Shown piece after piece: positions 8,667 through 19,010 of a stretch of 64,000 nucleotides of DNA. The stretch is from assembly GCF_900101545.1 (NCBI RefSeq), contig NZ_FMZU01000002.1, forward strand, positions 186,001 through 250,000, read 5' to 3'. Positions within the stretch are counted from its first letter, which is position 1, and the number at the start of each line of letters is the position of its first letter. The DNA is from Variovorax sp. CF079 (lineage in GTDB: Bacteria > Pseudomonadota > Gammaproteobacteria > Burkholderiales > Burkholderiaceae_C). Below the pieces are notes generated by a model, which ran no database searches, was not told the origin of the DNA, and saw nothing but the letters and a program-made list of their open reading frames with translations. Position numbers and translations under genes: made by a program.

Positions 8667-9590
8667 ATGATGGAAAGCTACGCGCTCCTCCTGGGCTCCA
8701 CGCTCAGCGCCGGCACCGTGCTCGCGATCGCGGCGCTGGGCTTGCTGATCAACGAAAAGGCCGGCATCGTGAACCTCGGCGCCGAGGGCATGATGCTGTG
8801 CGCCGCGATCGCCGGCTTCGCCACGGTGGTGGTCACGCACAACACCTGGCTCGGCTTTCTTGCCGGCGCTGCGGCCGGCGCGCTGCTGGCGGCCTTCTTC
8901 GGCGTGCTGGTGATCTGGCTCAACACCAACCAGTATGCGACCGGGCTCGCGCTGAGCCTGTTCGGCGTCGGCTTCTCGGCCTTCGCGGGCATCAACTTCG
9001 TGCAGGCCAAGCTGCCCGAGAGCACGAACTACGCGCTGCCGGTGCTGGGCGACATTCCGCTCATCGGGTCGGCCTTGTTCCGGCACCACCCCATGGTCTA
9101 CTTCGCGGTGCTGCTCACCATCGGCCTCATCTGGTTCCTCTATCGCACCCGCGCCGGGCTGGTGCTGCGCTCGGTCGGCGAGTCGCCGGAGTCCTCGCAT
9201 GCGCTGGGCTATCCGGTGCGGCGCATCCGCTTCCTGGCGGTGATCGCGGGCGGTGCGCTGTGCGGCCTTGCAGGCGCCTATTTGTCGACGGTCTACACGC
9301 CGCTTTGGGTCGAAGGCATGGTGGCGGGCCGCGGCTGGATCGCGCTGGCGCTCACCACCTTTGCGACCTGGCGGCCGGTGCGCGTGCTGCTCGGCGCCTA
9401 CCTGTTCGGCGGCGTCTCGATGCTGGGTTTTCACCTGCAGAGCACGGGCGTCGACGTGCCCAGCCAGTTCCTCAGCATGCTGCAGTACATCGCGCCGATC
9501 GTGGTGCTGGCGCTGATCTCGCGCAACCCGGCCTTCATCCGCGTCAACATGCCGGCATCGATCGGGAAACCCTTCTACCCCGGCTCATAA
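8667..9590 (+). CDS. Nucleoside/purine ABC importer permease 2 (YufQ/NupC type)
   Basis: 307 residues, hydrophobic throughout, BPD_transp_2 family; LGLLINEKAGIVNLGAEGMM contains the characteristic N-L-G-x-EG-M motif. It pairs with the upstream permease. The start is ATGATGG: the ribosome site GGAGG at 8661-8665 is only 1 nt from ATG 8667 but 4 nt from ATG 8670, so the second codon may be the real start. Unlike the ATPase-permease junction, this junction is separated by an inserted repeat. Confidence 0.92.
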   Translation: MMESYALLLGSTLSAGTVLAIAALGLLINEKAGIVNLGAEGMMLCAAIAGFATVVVTHNTWLGFLAGAAAGALLAAFFGVLVIWLNTNQYATGLALSLFGVGFSAFAGINFVQAKLPESTNYALPVLGDIPLIGSALFRHHPMVYFAVLLTIGLIWFLYRTRAGLVLRSVGESPESSHALGYPVRRIRFLAVIAGGALCGLAGAYLSTVYTPLWVEGMVAGRGWIALALTTFATWRPVRVLLGAYLFGGVSMLGFHLQSTGVDVPSQFLSMLQYIAPIVVLALISRNPAFIRVNMPASIGKPFYPGS

Positions 9591-9641
9591 TTGAGTTTCG
9601 TTTTGTTTCTCTGCCAACCTGTCCTTTTGAGGATTTCGACA

Positions 9642-10811
9642 ATGAATGATCTGAACAAGCGTTCCCTGCTCAAGCTGGCTGCCGTCACCGCGGTCGCTTC
9701 GGCCGCCCTCATCGGCTGCGGCAAGAAGGAAGAAGCGCCGGCGCCTGCACCTGCTGCGCCGGCACCGGCTCCGAGCGCCGCGGCGCCCGCGCCCGCAGCG
9801 CCGCTGAACGTCGCGTTCGCCTATGTCGGGCCGGTGGGTGACGGCGGCTGGACCTTTGCGCACGACAACGCGCGCAAGGCGGTCGAGAAGGAATTCGGCG
9901 CCAAGATCAAGACCACTTTCGTCGAGAGCGTGCCCGAGTCGGCGGACGCCGAGCGCGTGTTCCGCGACATGGTGGGCCAGGGCAACAAGCTGATCTTCGG
10001 CACCACCTTCGGCTACATGGAGCCGATGCTCAAGGTCGCCGGCGACAACAAGGATGTCAAGTTCGAACATGCCACCGGCTACAAGACGGCCGAGAACATG
10101 CGCACCTACGACAGCCGCACCTACGAAGGCGCGTACATGGCCGGCATCATCGCGGGCGCGATGACCAAGAGCAACACGCTGGGCGTGGTCGGCTCGGTGC
10201 CGATCCCCGAGGTGCTGCGCAACATCAACTCCTTCACGCTGGGTGCGCAATCGGTCAATCCGAAGGTCACGACCAAGGTGGTGTGGGTCAACGAGTGGTT
10301 CAGCCCGCCGAAGGAGACCGAGGCCGCCACCGCGCTGATCAACGGCGGCGCCGACGTGCTGTTCCAGAACACCGACTCGCCGGCCGTGCTCAAGACCGCG
10401 CAGGAAAAAGGCAAGCGCGCCTTCGGCTGGGATTCGGACATGACCGCCTACGGTCCCAAGGCCCACCTGGCCTCGGCCGTCATCAACTGGACGCCGTACT
10501 ACACCAAGGCCGTGCAGGACGCGCTCGACGGCAAGTGGGCCACCGGCCAGACCTGGTGGGGCGTGAAGGAAGGCGCGATCGACATCGTGTCGCTGGCCGA
10601 AGACGTGCCGGCCCCGATCAAGACTAAGGTCGAGGAAGTCAAGAAGGGCCTGAAGGACGGCAGCTTCTCGATCTGGAAGGGCCCGATCGTCGCGCAGGAC
10701 GGCAAAGAACTGGTTGCCAAGGACGCAGTCGCCGACGACAAGTTCCTCTCGGGTGTGAACTTCTACGTCAAGGGCGTCGAGGGCAAGGTGCCGGGCGGCG
10801 ACAAGAAGTAA
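9642..10811 (+). CDS. BMP-family nucleoside/purine-binding lipoprotein of the ABC importer
   Basis: 389 residues. Start ATG 9642 has TGAGGA at 9628-9633. The N-terminus is a lipoprotein signal: KRS, a hydrophobic stretch, then ALIGC with the cysteine to be lipidated, followed by a flexible Pro-Ala linker to about residue 55. The rest is a BMP/PnrA-type domain (YVGPVGDGGWTFAHD at its start). It captures the ligand outside the inner membrane and delivers it to the permease pair. It is the last gene of the importer operon, with a strong terminator after it. A paralogue without its own transporter lies at 19011-20108 and shares motifs such as GYMEP and WVNEWFSPPKE/WLDAWFDPPKE. Confidence 0.93.
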   Translation: MNDLNKRSLLKLAAVTAVASAALIGCGKKEEAPAPAPAAPAPAPSAAAPAPAAPLNVAFAYVGPVGDGGWTFAHDNARKAVEKEFGAKIKTTFVESVPESADAERVFRDMVGQGNKLIFGTTFGYMEPMLKVAGDNKDVKFEHATGYKTAENMRTYDSRTYEGAYMAGIIAGAMTKSNTLGVVGSVPIPEVLRNINSFTLGAQSVNPKVTTKVVWVNEWFSPPKETEAATALINGGADVLFQNTDSPAVLKTAQEKGKRAFGWDSDMTAYGPKAHLASAVINWTPYYTKAVQDALDGKWATGQTWWGVKEGAIDIVSLAEDVPAPIKTKVEEVKKGLKDGSFSIWKGPIVAQDGKELVAKDAVADDKFLSGVNFYVKGVEGKVPGGDKK

Positions 10812-10832
10812 GCCGTCGGAGTTTTCGTTCTG

Positions 10833-10859
10833 AAGGGTTGCCGATCGGCAACCCTTTTT
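10833..10859 (+). terminator. Rho-independent terminator after the BMP lipoprotein gene
   Basis: A perfect 20-nt palindrome GGGTTGCCGATCGGCAACCC at 10835-10854, extended by A-T pairs to 10833-10856, is followed by a run of T. It lies 22 nt after the BMP stop and ends 19 nt before the Rieske gene, so it separates the importer operon from the oxygenase-deaminase pair. Confidence 0.9.
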
Positions 10860-10877
10860 CGTTTCCCAACGCTCACG

Positions 10878-12907
<2,030 letters not shown>

Positions 12908-12930
12908 CGCAGGGCTGTGACGAGATTTCG

Positions 12931-13278
12931 CTAGGCGGGCATCGGGACCCGGTCCGGTTGATAGCACATAGGTCGCTCGTCGAACGCCAGCCAACCAAGC
13001 TGGTCGCACAGGCGCTGAACGATCGCTGAGTGGTCCGCTCGCAGCGAGCATCGCAGGCTGAGTGTGCCCTTTGCCGCAGGAACGTGAAGTTCAATCCATT
13101 GACCGTCGATCTGGGTGCGACCGACATGATCACTGTCCCAATCGATGGCATGAATCGCGCGTGCCAGTGCTGCCCGCATTGCAACACCGTTGTTCAACGG
13201 AAGGACCGTAGCCTCGCTAAGTTCGTGCGGCTCGAGCGGCAGACGCGTGGGTTGGAAGAAGAGATACGTGTACGCCAT
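12931..13278 (-). CDS. Conserved hypothetical protein, 115 aa
   Basis: A short reading frame convergent with the deaminase gene. The product begins MAYTYLFFQPTRLP and contains a balanced, globular composition (WIELHVPAAKGTLSLRCSLR in the middle), without signal peptide or membrane span. The region has lower GC than its neighbours, yet the minus frame stays protein-like while the overlapping plus frame gives a cysteine-rich, unlikely product. I believe similar proteins occur in Burkholderiales, but cannot confirm this here. Function unknown. The 137 bp from here to the MFS gene hold nothing I can identify. Confidence 0.65.
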   Translation of the reverse strand: MAYTYLFFQPTRLPLEPHELSEATVLPLNNGVAMRAALARAIHAIDWDSDHVGRTQIDGQWIELHVPAAKGTLSLRCSLRADHSAIVQRLCDQLGWLAFDERPMCYQPDRVPMPA

Positions 13279-13415
13279 GGGCTTCGTGCGTTTGACATGA
13301 ACGGCAGCTGGAGGCTCTTGCTCTTGCTTCCTGTTGACCCTGAATTCACAGCACTATTCTGCCGATGTCTGTGCGTTGGATTCTGCCTTTGTACTGATTG
13401 CGGCACGTGTACCTC

Positions 13416-14687
13416 TCACGGTCGTACGCCCACGGCCTCGACCCGGGTCCTCTGTATTGGTACGAGCAGCGGCAGCGCCATCAACGCGCAGGCGCTGGCC
13501 GCAAACCACACCAGTGGCCAGCCCTGCAAGGCCTGCAGGTGCGGAATCGACAAGGGTGTGAGAAAGCAGACCGCGAACACGCTGGTGTTGGCCATGCCCA
13601 GCGCGGTGCCGGCGCGCGCAGCGCCCGCGAGCACGGCGAGCTCGGTGTAGGCCACGCCGTGCCAGGCCGAGACGCAGACGCCGCAAGCGGCCAGCAAGAC
13701 GATCAGCACGATGCGCAGCGTCGATGAATCGACAACCGTCGCATCGCCGGCCAGCGACACTGCGCCGAGCGCGGCGAACAGCAGCACGCTGAGCATGCTG
13801 CAAGCGCGCAGGTAGGCCGGCCGGTTCCTGCGGCGGTCGGTCCAGCGGCCGCTCCAGACGCGCATCGCCATCGCGCCCACCTGCACCGTCACCATGGTGG
13901 CGGTGATCGCGGCGAGGCCGGCATGGCCGAAGTCGTGCAGGAACACGGTGCCGAAGGACAGCACCGCGAACTGCGGCGCACAGAGGATGCCGATGCCGGC
14001 AACGATGCGCCAGACGCGCGGGTCGCGCAGCGGGCCGTTGTGTGGCGCGGCAACGTGCGCTGCGGGTGTTGCGCGCGGCGCGGCCGGCGGCTCATGCACC
14101 CAGGCCCGGCAGAGCAGGGCGCTCAGTGCGCACAGCGCGGCCAGCAATCCGTACAGCGCCGCGAAACCGAAGTGCAGCGCGACCACGGGCAGCACCAGCG
14201 CGCCGATGCCGCCGCCCAGCGGCACGGCCGTCTGCCGGATGCTCATCGCAAGGCCGTGCTCGCCGTCCGCGAACCAGGTCATCACGGCGCGCCCGCTGGC
14301 GCCGTTGACGCTGCCGCCGAGCAGGCCGACAAGGAGCAGGCCCGCACCGAGCCAGCCGAGGCCCGGCACTTGCTGCGCCGTGGGCGCGGCGAACAGCGCC
14401 ATTGCGACGAGCGCCGCCGTCGTGGCGCCGAGCCCGGTCAGCAGCACGGGCCGATCGCCCCAGCGGTCGGTGAGCAGGCCCCAGGGCAGTTCGCTGACGG
14501 CGATGCCCAGGCCCATGAGGCCGAGCACCAGGCCCAGCGTCGCGTTGTCGAGCCGGTAGCCCGAGCGCATGAGCACGGCGGTCATCGGAATGCCGCTGAA
14601 GGCGACCGAGAAGGCGGCGTTGGCGGCCACGCCGGCGGCGAGCACCTTCCAGCGGTGCCGGGGAGAGAAATGAGGATCGGATGACAT
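13416..14687 (-). CDS. MFS transporter, divergent from a LysR regulator
   Basis: 423 residues with about 12 hydrophobic spans. The MFS loop motif between spans 2 and 3 is present as GLLTDRWGDRP. The N-terminus is short and soluble (MSSDPHFSPRHRWK). It is transcribed away from the LysR gene at 14769, a standard arrangement for a regulated transporter. Substrate and direction cannot be inferred. The last 20 residues are hydrophilic. Confidence 0.88.
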   Translation of the reverse strand: MSSDPHFSPRHRWKVLAAGVAANAAFSVAFSGIPMTAVLMRSGYRLDNATLGLVLGLMGLGIAVSELPWGLLTDRWGDRPVLLTGLGATTAALVAMALFAAPTAQQVPGLGWLGAGLLLVGLLGGSVNGASGRAVMTWFADGEHGLAMSIRQTAVPLGGGIGALVLPVVALHFGFAALYGLLAALCALSALLCRAWVHEPPAAPRATPAAHVAAPHNGPLRDPRVWRIVAGIGILCAPQFAVLSFGTVFLHDFGHAGLAAITATMVTVQVGAMAMRVWSGRWTDRRRNRPAYLRACSMLSVLLFAALGAVSLAGDATVVDSSTLRIVLIVLLAACGVCVSAWHGVAYTELAVLAGAARAGTALGMANTSVFAVCFLTPLSIPHLQALQGWPLVWFAASACALMALPLLVPIQRTRVEAVGVRP

Positions 14688-14717
14688 CGTGCGACGCAGT
14701 GTCGGCTGTTGCCATAG

Positions 14718-14732
14718 TTCTGAAAATCAGAA
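14718..14732. promoter_or_regulatory. Candidate LysR operator (T-N11-A palindrome)
   Basis: TTCTGAAAATCAGAA is a perfect 6-3-6 inverted repeat in the 81-bp space between the divergent MFS and LysR genes. It fits the T-N11-A box bound by LysR proteins, and the area is AT-rich in contrast to the coding DNA around it. Confidence 0.6.
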
Positions 14733-14768
14733 AATAATCAACCAATCATCCCAAAAAACAGGATCGTC

Positions 14769-15698
14769 ATGGCCCAGGTGATGTTCGACCTCGATGTGCT
14801 GCGCAGCTTCTCCACCGGCATCGCGCTCGGCAGTTTTGCGCGCGCGGCCGACAAGCTGGGGCGCTCCACCTCGGCCGTGAGCGCGCAGCTCAAGAAGCTG
14901 GAGTCGCAGGCCGGCACGCCGTTGTTCCGCAGGGCCGGGCGCGGCCTCGACCTGACGGACGCGGGCCAGACCATGCTGGCCTATGCGCACCGCCTGCTCG
15001 AGATCAACGACGAAGCGGCGGCTGCGATGCGCGGCGTCGATCTGCAGGGCTGGGTGCGCTTGGGCCTGCAGGAGGACCTGGGCGAGACGCTGCTGCCCGG
15101 CGTGCTCGGCCGTTTTTCGCGCGCGCATCCCAAGGTGCGCATCGAGGCTTGCGTGGCACGCAGCGCCGAGTTGCGCGAGCGGCTCGACCTGGGCCAGCTC
15201 GACCTGGCACTGATCTGGGAGGTGGAGGGCAGGCTGTCGCTGGCGCACGGCGAGCGCCTGGTGCGCCTTCCGCTGCAATGGGTGGGCCCGGCGGCGCCCG
15301 AGGCGCTCGATGTGCCGTGGTGGACCGAGCGCCAGCGGCCCGGCGCGCGCAAGTCGAAGGAGGCGCTGCCGCTGGTGCTGCTCGACGCGCCATGTCCGTT
15401 GCGCGAGATCGTCACCACCGTGCTCGACCGCGCGGGCATCCCGTGGCGGCATGCGTTCACCAGCGCCAGCCTCGCGGCGCTGTGGGCCGCGACCTCGGCA
15501 GGGCTCGGCCTGTCGGCGCGAACGCCCTTCGGATTGCCTTCGCATGTGCGCGTGCTCGATCGCGCCGGCACCGGTCTGCCGGCCTTGCCGCAGATGGCGC
15601 TGGCCATGTACCGCGCGCAGGCCGAGCCCGAAGCGCCGGTGGCGCGGCTGGCGGAGCTGTTGCGCGAGGCGGTGCGCGCGGGTGTGCCCGGCGCGTGA
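14769..15698 (+). CDS. LysR-family regulator of the divergent MFS gene
   Basis: 309 residues. The winged helix occupies residues 6-65 (GSFARAADKLGRSTSAVSAQ, then LFRRAGRGLDLTDAG), followed by the effector-binding domain. ATG 14769 gives MAQVMFDLDVL; the internal ATG (MFDLDVL) four codons later is an alternative. Divergent placement and the palindrome between suggest control of the MFS transporter. The effector is unknown. Confidence 0.87.
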   Translation: MAQVMFDLDVLRSFSTGIALGSFARAADKLGRSTSAVSAQLKKLESQAGTPLFRRAGRGLDLTDAGQTMLAYAHRLLEINDEAAAAMRGVDLQGWVRLGLQEDLGETLLPGVLGRFSRAHPKVRIEACVARSAELRERLDLGQLDLALIWEVEGRLSLAHGERLVRLPLQWVGPAAPEALDVPWWTERQRPGARKSKEALPLVLLDAPCPLREIVTTVLDRAGIPWRHAFTSASLAALWAATSAGLGLSARTPFGLPSHVRVLDRAGTGLPALPQMALAMYRAQAEPEAPVARLAELLREAVRAGVPGA

Positions 15699-15703
15699 GC
15701 ATG

Positions 15704-16324
15704 TCAGTAGAGCGTGCGTTCCTGGCGCGCCGGCAGTTCGCGGTCGTAGGTCGCGCCATCGAACTCGCCGGCGGTGAGCGCGGCCAGGATGGCGCCCGGC
15801 GTCGGTACCGACCGCTCTGCATCGACCGGCAACGGCGCCCACAGCCGGGAACGCTGAATGGCTCGCGCGCACTGGAAGAACACCGACTCCACGCGGATGA
15901 TGACCACGCACTGGGGCTCTTTGTCATCGACCGCGAAGCGCTCCAACAGATCGGGCGCGACCGTGATGCCGGCGCGGCCGTTCACGCGCAGCGTTTCGCC
16001 GACGCCCGGGATGAGGAACAGCAAGGCCACGCGTGGATCGGCCACGATGTTGCGCAGGCTGTCGATGCGGTTGTTGCCGCGGCGCTCGGGCATGAGCAGC
16101 GTCTTCTCGTCCTGCACCGCGACGAAGCCCGGCGGGTCGCCGCGTGGCGAAGCGTCGAGGCCGCCCGGATTGCAGGTGGCAAGCACGGCGAAGGGCGAGG
16201 CCGCAATCAGCGCCTGGTAAGAGGGATGCAGATAGGGCACTTCTTTCTTGATCGAGGCCTCGCCGGGATGGCCGAACAGCGCTTCGAGCTGGGCCAGGGT
16301 TTCGATGGCATGGGGCTGGGTCAT
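15704..16324 (-). CDS. PPOX-type FMN-dependent flavoprotein
   Basis: 206 residues of the pyridoxamine-phosphate-oxidase-like split-barrel fold. SPFAVLATCNPGGLDASPRGD followed by LLMPERRGNNRIDSLRNI and RVALLFLIPGVGETLRVNG matches the pattern of the MSMEG_1061-like PPOX subfamily as I know it. The physiological substrate of these proteins is generally unknown. The start ATG 16324 has GAGGA about 10 nt upstream; ATG 16333, which overlaps the MFS stop as ATGA, is possible but sits directly on the ribosome site. Coupled to the upstream MFS gene, so probably one operon. Confidence 0.8.
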   Translation of the reverse strand: MTQPHAIETLAQLEALFGHPGEASIKKEVPYLHPSYQALIAASPFAVLATCNPGGLDASPRGDPPGFVAVQDEKTLLMPERRGNNRIDSLRNIVADPRVALLFLIPGVGETLRVNGRAGITVAPDLLERFAVDDKEPQCVVIIRVESVFFQCARAIQRSRLWAPLPVDAERSVPTPGAILAALTAGEFDGATYDRELPARQERTLY

Positions 16325-16329
16325 GGAGA

Positions 16330-17487
16330 TCATTTCCTCGGGGCAGTGGATGGGAGGTACACGGCTGGCTTCGACTCTCGCCCGCACGCCAGTGCGGCCA
16401 GTGCCAGCAGCAGCGCCGGAAGGCCGTAGAGCCACAGCGGGGAAGCGACCGGCAGCAGGAGCCCCGCGAGCAGGGGCCCGGTGCCGGCGCCGATGTCGCG
16501 CCACACCGAGCGTGCGGCCAGCGCCTGAACACGCCCGGGCCCCGGTGTGCGCCGCGCCACGATGGGCGGCAGCAGCGGCAATTGCAAGGCGCGCAGCACG
16601 ACGATGGCGGCGGCGCAACTCCACAGCCAGCCGGCGCCGAAACCCGCCAGCGCAACGGCGGTGAGCAGCGACAAGATGACCAGCAGGCGCTCGGCGCCCA
16701 GCCGCTCGGCCATGCGGCCGCCGACCGGGCTCAGAAGGATTTCCGCCAGGTAGCGCAAGGCCATCAGCAGGCCGGCCACGACCACCGCGCCGCCCGGCAG
16801 AAGATCCTTGCCGAGGTAGGACAGGCCGACGATGAAGAGCCCGTCCAGCGTCAACCCTTCCATGAAGGACCAGGCATCCAGGCTGTTGGGCCGCTGGAAG
16901 CGCCGCACCGGCGTCGCAATGCGGTGCGGTGCAGAGGGCAGCCTGCGTGCCGCGCAAAGGCCGAGGAGCGACACCGCAGCGAGCACGAAGAAGATCGGCC
17001 GCGGCCCGGTCGATTGCGCGAGCAGCGCGCCCACGGGCAGCGCGAGCACCGGCCCGATGGCGATGAAGGCGCGCGAGCGTCCGCTGCGGCGGGCCGCGCC
17101 GACCGGATCTGCCGTTGCCAGCGACTGGGTCGAAAGGTTGAGGCCCGCGAAGCACAGGCCCCACAGCAGCCGCAGCGGCAGCAGCGCCCAGAAGCCCGAG
17201 AGCGTTGCGTAGCCCAGCGCGCAGAGCGCCGCCGTCGCCACGGCCAGCGTGCAGGTCGGGCGGTCGCCGCGCTGCGCATAGAGGCGCGCCACCTGGCCAT
17301 AGCCGGCGATGCGCACCAGCCGGTTCGCCGCGAGCAGCATGCCGGCTTCCGCCAGCGTCAGGCCGAACTGCGCCGCGTACATGGGCAGGAGCAGGTAGAG
17401 CACGGTGTCCGCCGGCAGCGAGAGCGCCAGTGCGAGGGCGGCGCGGCGCGAGTTCAGGTCGGCGGCAGCGGGCGGGGTTCGAGGCAT
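16330..17487 (-). CDS. MFS transporter, divergent from a GcvA-like LysR regulator
   Basis: 385 residues with about 12 hydrophobic spans (ALALSLPADTVLYLLLPMY is the first). Homology starts at MPRTPPAAADLNSRR, giving ATG 17487; reading further upstream would run through the LysR promoter. GGRMAERLGAERLL resembles the central MFS loop. It overlaps the PPOX gene by ATGA or lies 5 bp from it, depending on that start. Substrate unknown. Confidence 0.83.
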   Translation of the reverse strand: MPRTPPAAADLNSRRAALALALSLPADTVLYLLLPMYAAQFGLTLAEAGMLLAANRLVRIAGYGQVARLYAQRGDRPTCTLAVATAALCALGYATLSGFWALLPLRLLWGLCFAGLNLSTQSLATADPVGAARRSGRSRAFIAIGPVLALPVGALLAQSTGPRPIFFVLAAVSLLGLCAARRLPSAPHRIATPVRRFQRPNSLDAWSFMEGLTLDGLFIVGLSYLGKDLLPGGAVVVAGLLMALRYLAEILLSPVGGRMAERLGAERLLVILSLLTAVALAGFGAGWLWSCAAAIVVLRALQLPLLPPIVARRTPGPGRVQALAARSVWRDIGAGTGPLLAGLLLPVASPLWLYGLPALLLALAALACGRESKPAVYLPSTAPRK

Positions 17488-17566
17488 CAGGACCCGATGG
17501 TGCGTTGCGCGGGCTTGCCCTGACAAACGACATTCGTGCGCCGGCATGCGTGAGAAAATCGCACGC

Positions 17567-18454
17567 ATGCCGACCCGCGAACCGCCACTGAACGCCATCC
17601 GCGTTTTCGTCGCGGCGGCGCGGCACCAGAGCTTCACGCGCGCGGCGGTCGAGCTTCATGTCACGCACGGCGCGGTGAGCCGGCAGATTCGCAGCCTCGA
17701 AGAATTTCTCGGCGTCGCCCTGTTCGAGCGGCGCATCCGGCAGGTCACGCTGAGCGCGGAAGGACAGCAGTTCTTCGCCGAGGTCGGCCCTGCGCTCGAG
17801 CAGATCGGCGCCGCGGCGCGGGCGCTCGGCAGAGAGGCGCCCGTCCGCGCGGTGCGGATCAACGTGCGGCCGTCCTTCGCGGTGCGCTGGCTGATCCCGC
17901 GGCTGCCTTCTTTCGTCGAACGCCATCCGGACATCGAGCCCCAGGTCGTCACCAGCACGGTCGCGCCGGCGCAGGCCGCCGACGGCTTCGACATCGCGGT
18001 GCGGCGCGGACTCGAGGGCTGGCCGCCTTCCATGCGGGTGAGTCCCTTCCTCGAAGACGAGGTGCTGGTCGTCGGCGCGCCGGCGCTCTTCAGATCGCAG
18101 CCTCTGGCAGATCTGCGCGCGCTGGCATCGCACGTGCTGCTGTCGGCGAAGACGCGCAAGAGCGACTGGGACGATTGGAAGAAGCAGGTCGGCGCACCGC
18201 GGACGAAGCCGGCCGGCCGGCTGCAGTTCGACCACTTGCATTTCGTGCTGCAGGCGGCGGTCGACGGGCTGGGCATTGCGCTGGCGCCGACCTCGCTGCT
18301 CGCGCATGACTTCGTCTCGGGGCGATTGCAGCCGGCCCTGCCTGCGCTGCGCATGCCCTTGACGCGCTACTACTACGGCCTCGCGCCCGATGCCGTGCCC
18401 GAGGCGCGGTGCGTTGCCGAATGGTTCGAAGAAGAGATGCGGCGCGCGCAATAG
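17567..18454 (+). CDS. LysR-family regulator, GcvA-like
   Basis: 295 residues. It begins PPLNAIRVFVAAARHQSFTR, with the LNALRxFxAAARHxSF pattern typical of GcvA-type LysR proteins, and VTHGAVSRQIRSLEEFLG as recognition helix. ATG 17567 is used; ATG 17546 (seven codons earlier) is also in frame. It diverges from the MFS-PPOX pair over 79 bp, which contains GCGTG and CACGC half-sites around 17550-17566, a weak operator candidate. Confidence 0.87.
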   Translation: MPTREPPLNAIRVFVAAARHQSFTRAAVELHVTHGAVSRQIRSLEEFLGVALFERRIRQVTLSAEGQQFFAEVGPALEQIGAAARALGREAPVRAVRINVRPSFAVRWLIPRLPSFVERHPDIEPQVVTSTVAPAQAADGFDIAVRRGLEGWPPSMRVSPFLEDEVLVVGAPALFRSQPLADLRALASHVLLSAKTRKSDWDDWKKQVGAPRTKPAGRLQFDHLHFVLQAAVDGLGIALAPTSLLAHDFVSGRLQPALPALRMPLTRYYYGLAPDAVPEARCVAEWFEEEMRRAQ

Positions 18455-18536
18455 TTCACGCAAACGGTCCCCCCAAAAAGCCGGCGCGGACGTACGATGA
18501 AGCGCTGAACACATTCGTGTTGAGACGGGGCGGAAC

Positions 18537-18932
18537 ATGAAAGCGCGTTGGGAATTTGCTGCACTCGCATCGGCAGCCGTCGTGGGCATCTGCCTTCCGG
18601 CCAGTGCCCAGAGCGCAAGAGAACTCGCCTTGGCGGCGCCCAACGAACAGCAGGAGGCGGACTACCGCGTGATCGCCGCGCGCTGCGGCACGCCGGCCTT
18701 CGAGAAAGCCTTCTTCCTGCATTCCAGGGCCGCGGTTGCTGCCGGCCTGGTCTCGAAGGGCCGCGACCCGGCGGACGTCGAGAAATCCATCGCAGCGCGG
18801 CGGCGCAGCCCGCTCGTCCTGGTCGCCACGCCTTCGGACTGCCCGAGCCAGCTGGCGCAGTTGAAGGAACTGCAGAAGCAGCGCAGCGACGCCATGAGAA
18901 GCACGCGCGGAAGCCGGTCGCGTAGCGGCTGA
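18537..18932 (+). CDS. Small exported protein of unknown function
   Basis: 131 residues. A signal peptide is clear: Lys-Ala-Arg, then a hydrophobic stretch to PASAQS (cleavage near residue 25). The mature part has two cysteines (ARCGTP and SDCPSQ) that could form a disulphide, and an Arg/Ser-rich end. GGGGCGG precedes ATG 18537. I do not recognise a family. It lies between a LysR gene and an orphan BMP binding protein on the same strand, 78 bp before the latter. Confidence 0.6.
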   Translation: MKARWEFAALASAAVVGICLPASAQSARELALAAPNEQQEADYRVIAARCGTPAFEKAFFLHSRAAVAAGLVSKGRDPADVEKSIAARRRSPLVLVATPSDCPSQLAQLKELQKQRSDAMRSTRGSRSRSG

Positions 18933-19010
18933 GCGCGCGCCGGTAAAATACCGCCCGGCGCTCCTGCCCCACAGCGCCCTTTTCTTTCTGGGGCCATGTA
19001 GAGGAACACC

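Noticed and set aside
13279..13415. Possible extra small gene or riboswitch in the lower-GC gap before the MFS gene
   Set aside because: No start with a ribosome site, no conserved RNA fold recognised.
13030..13650. A 206-codon plus-strand open frame overlapping the 115-aa hypothetical and the MFS end
   Set aside because: Cysteine-rich, no domain, and overlaps two better minus-strand genes.
15704..18643. A 979-codon minus-strand frame suggesting a giant fusion ending in the PPOX domain
   Set aside because: Only the last 206 codons resemble a protein family; the rest is the shadow of the MFS and LysR genes, and the MFS gene lies in another frame on the same strand.
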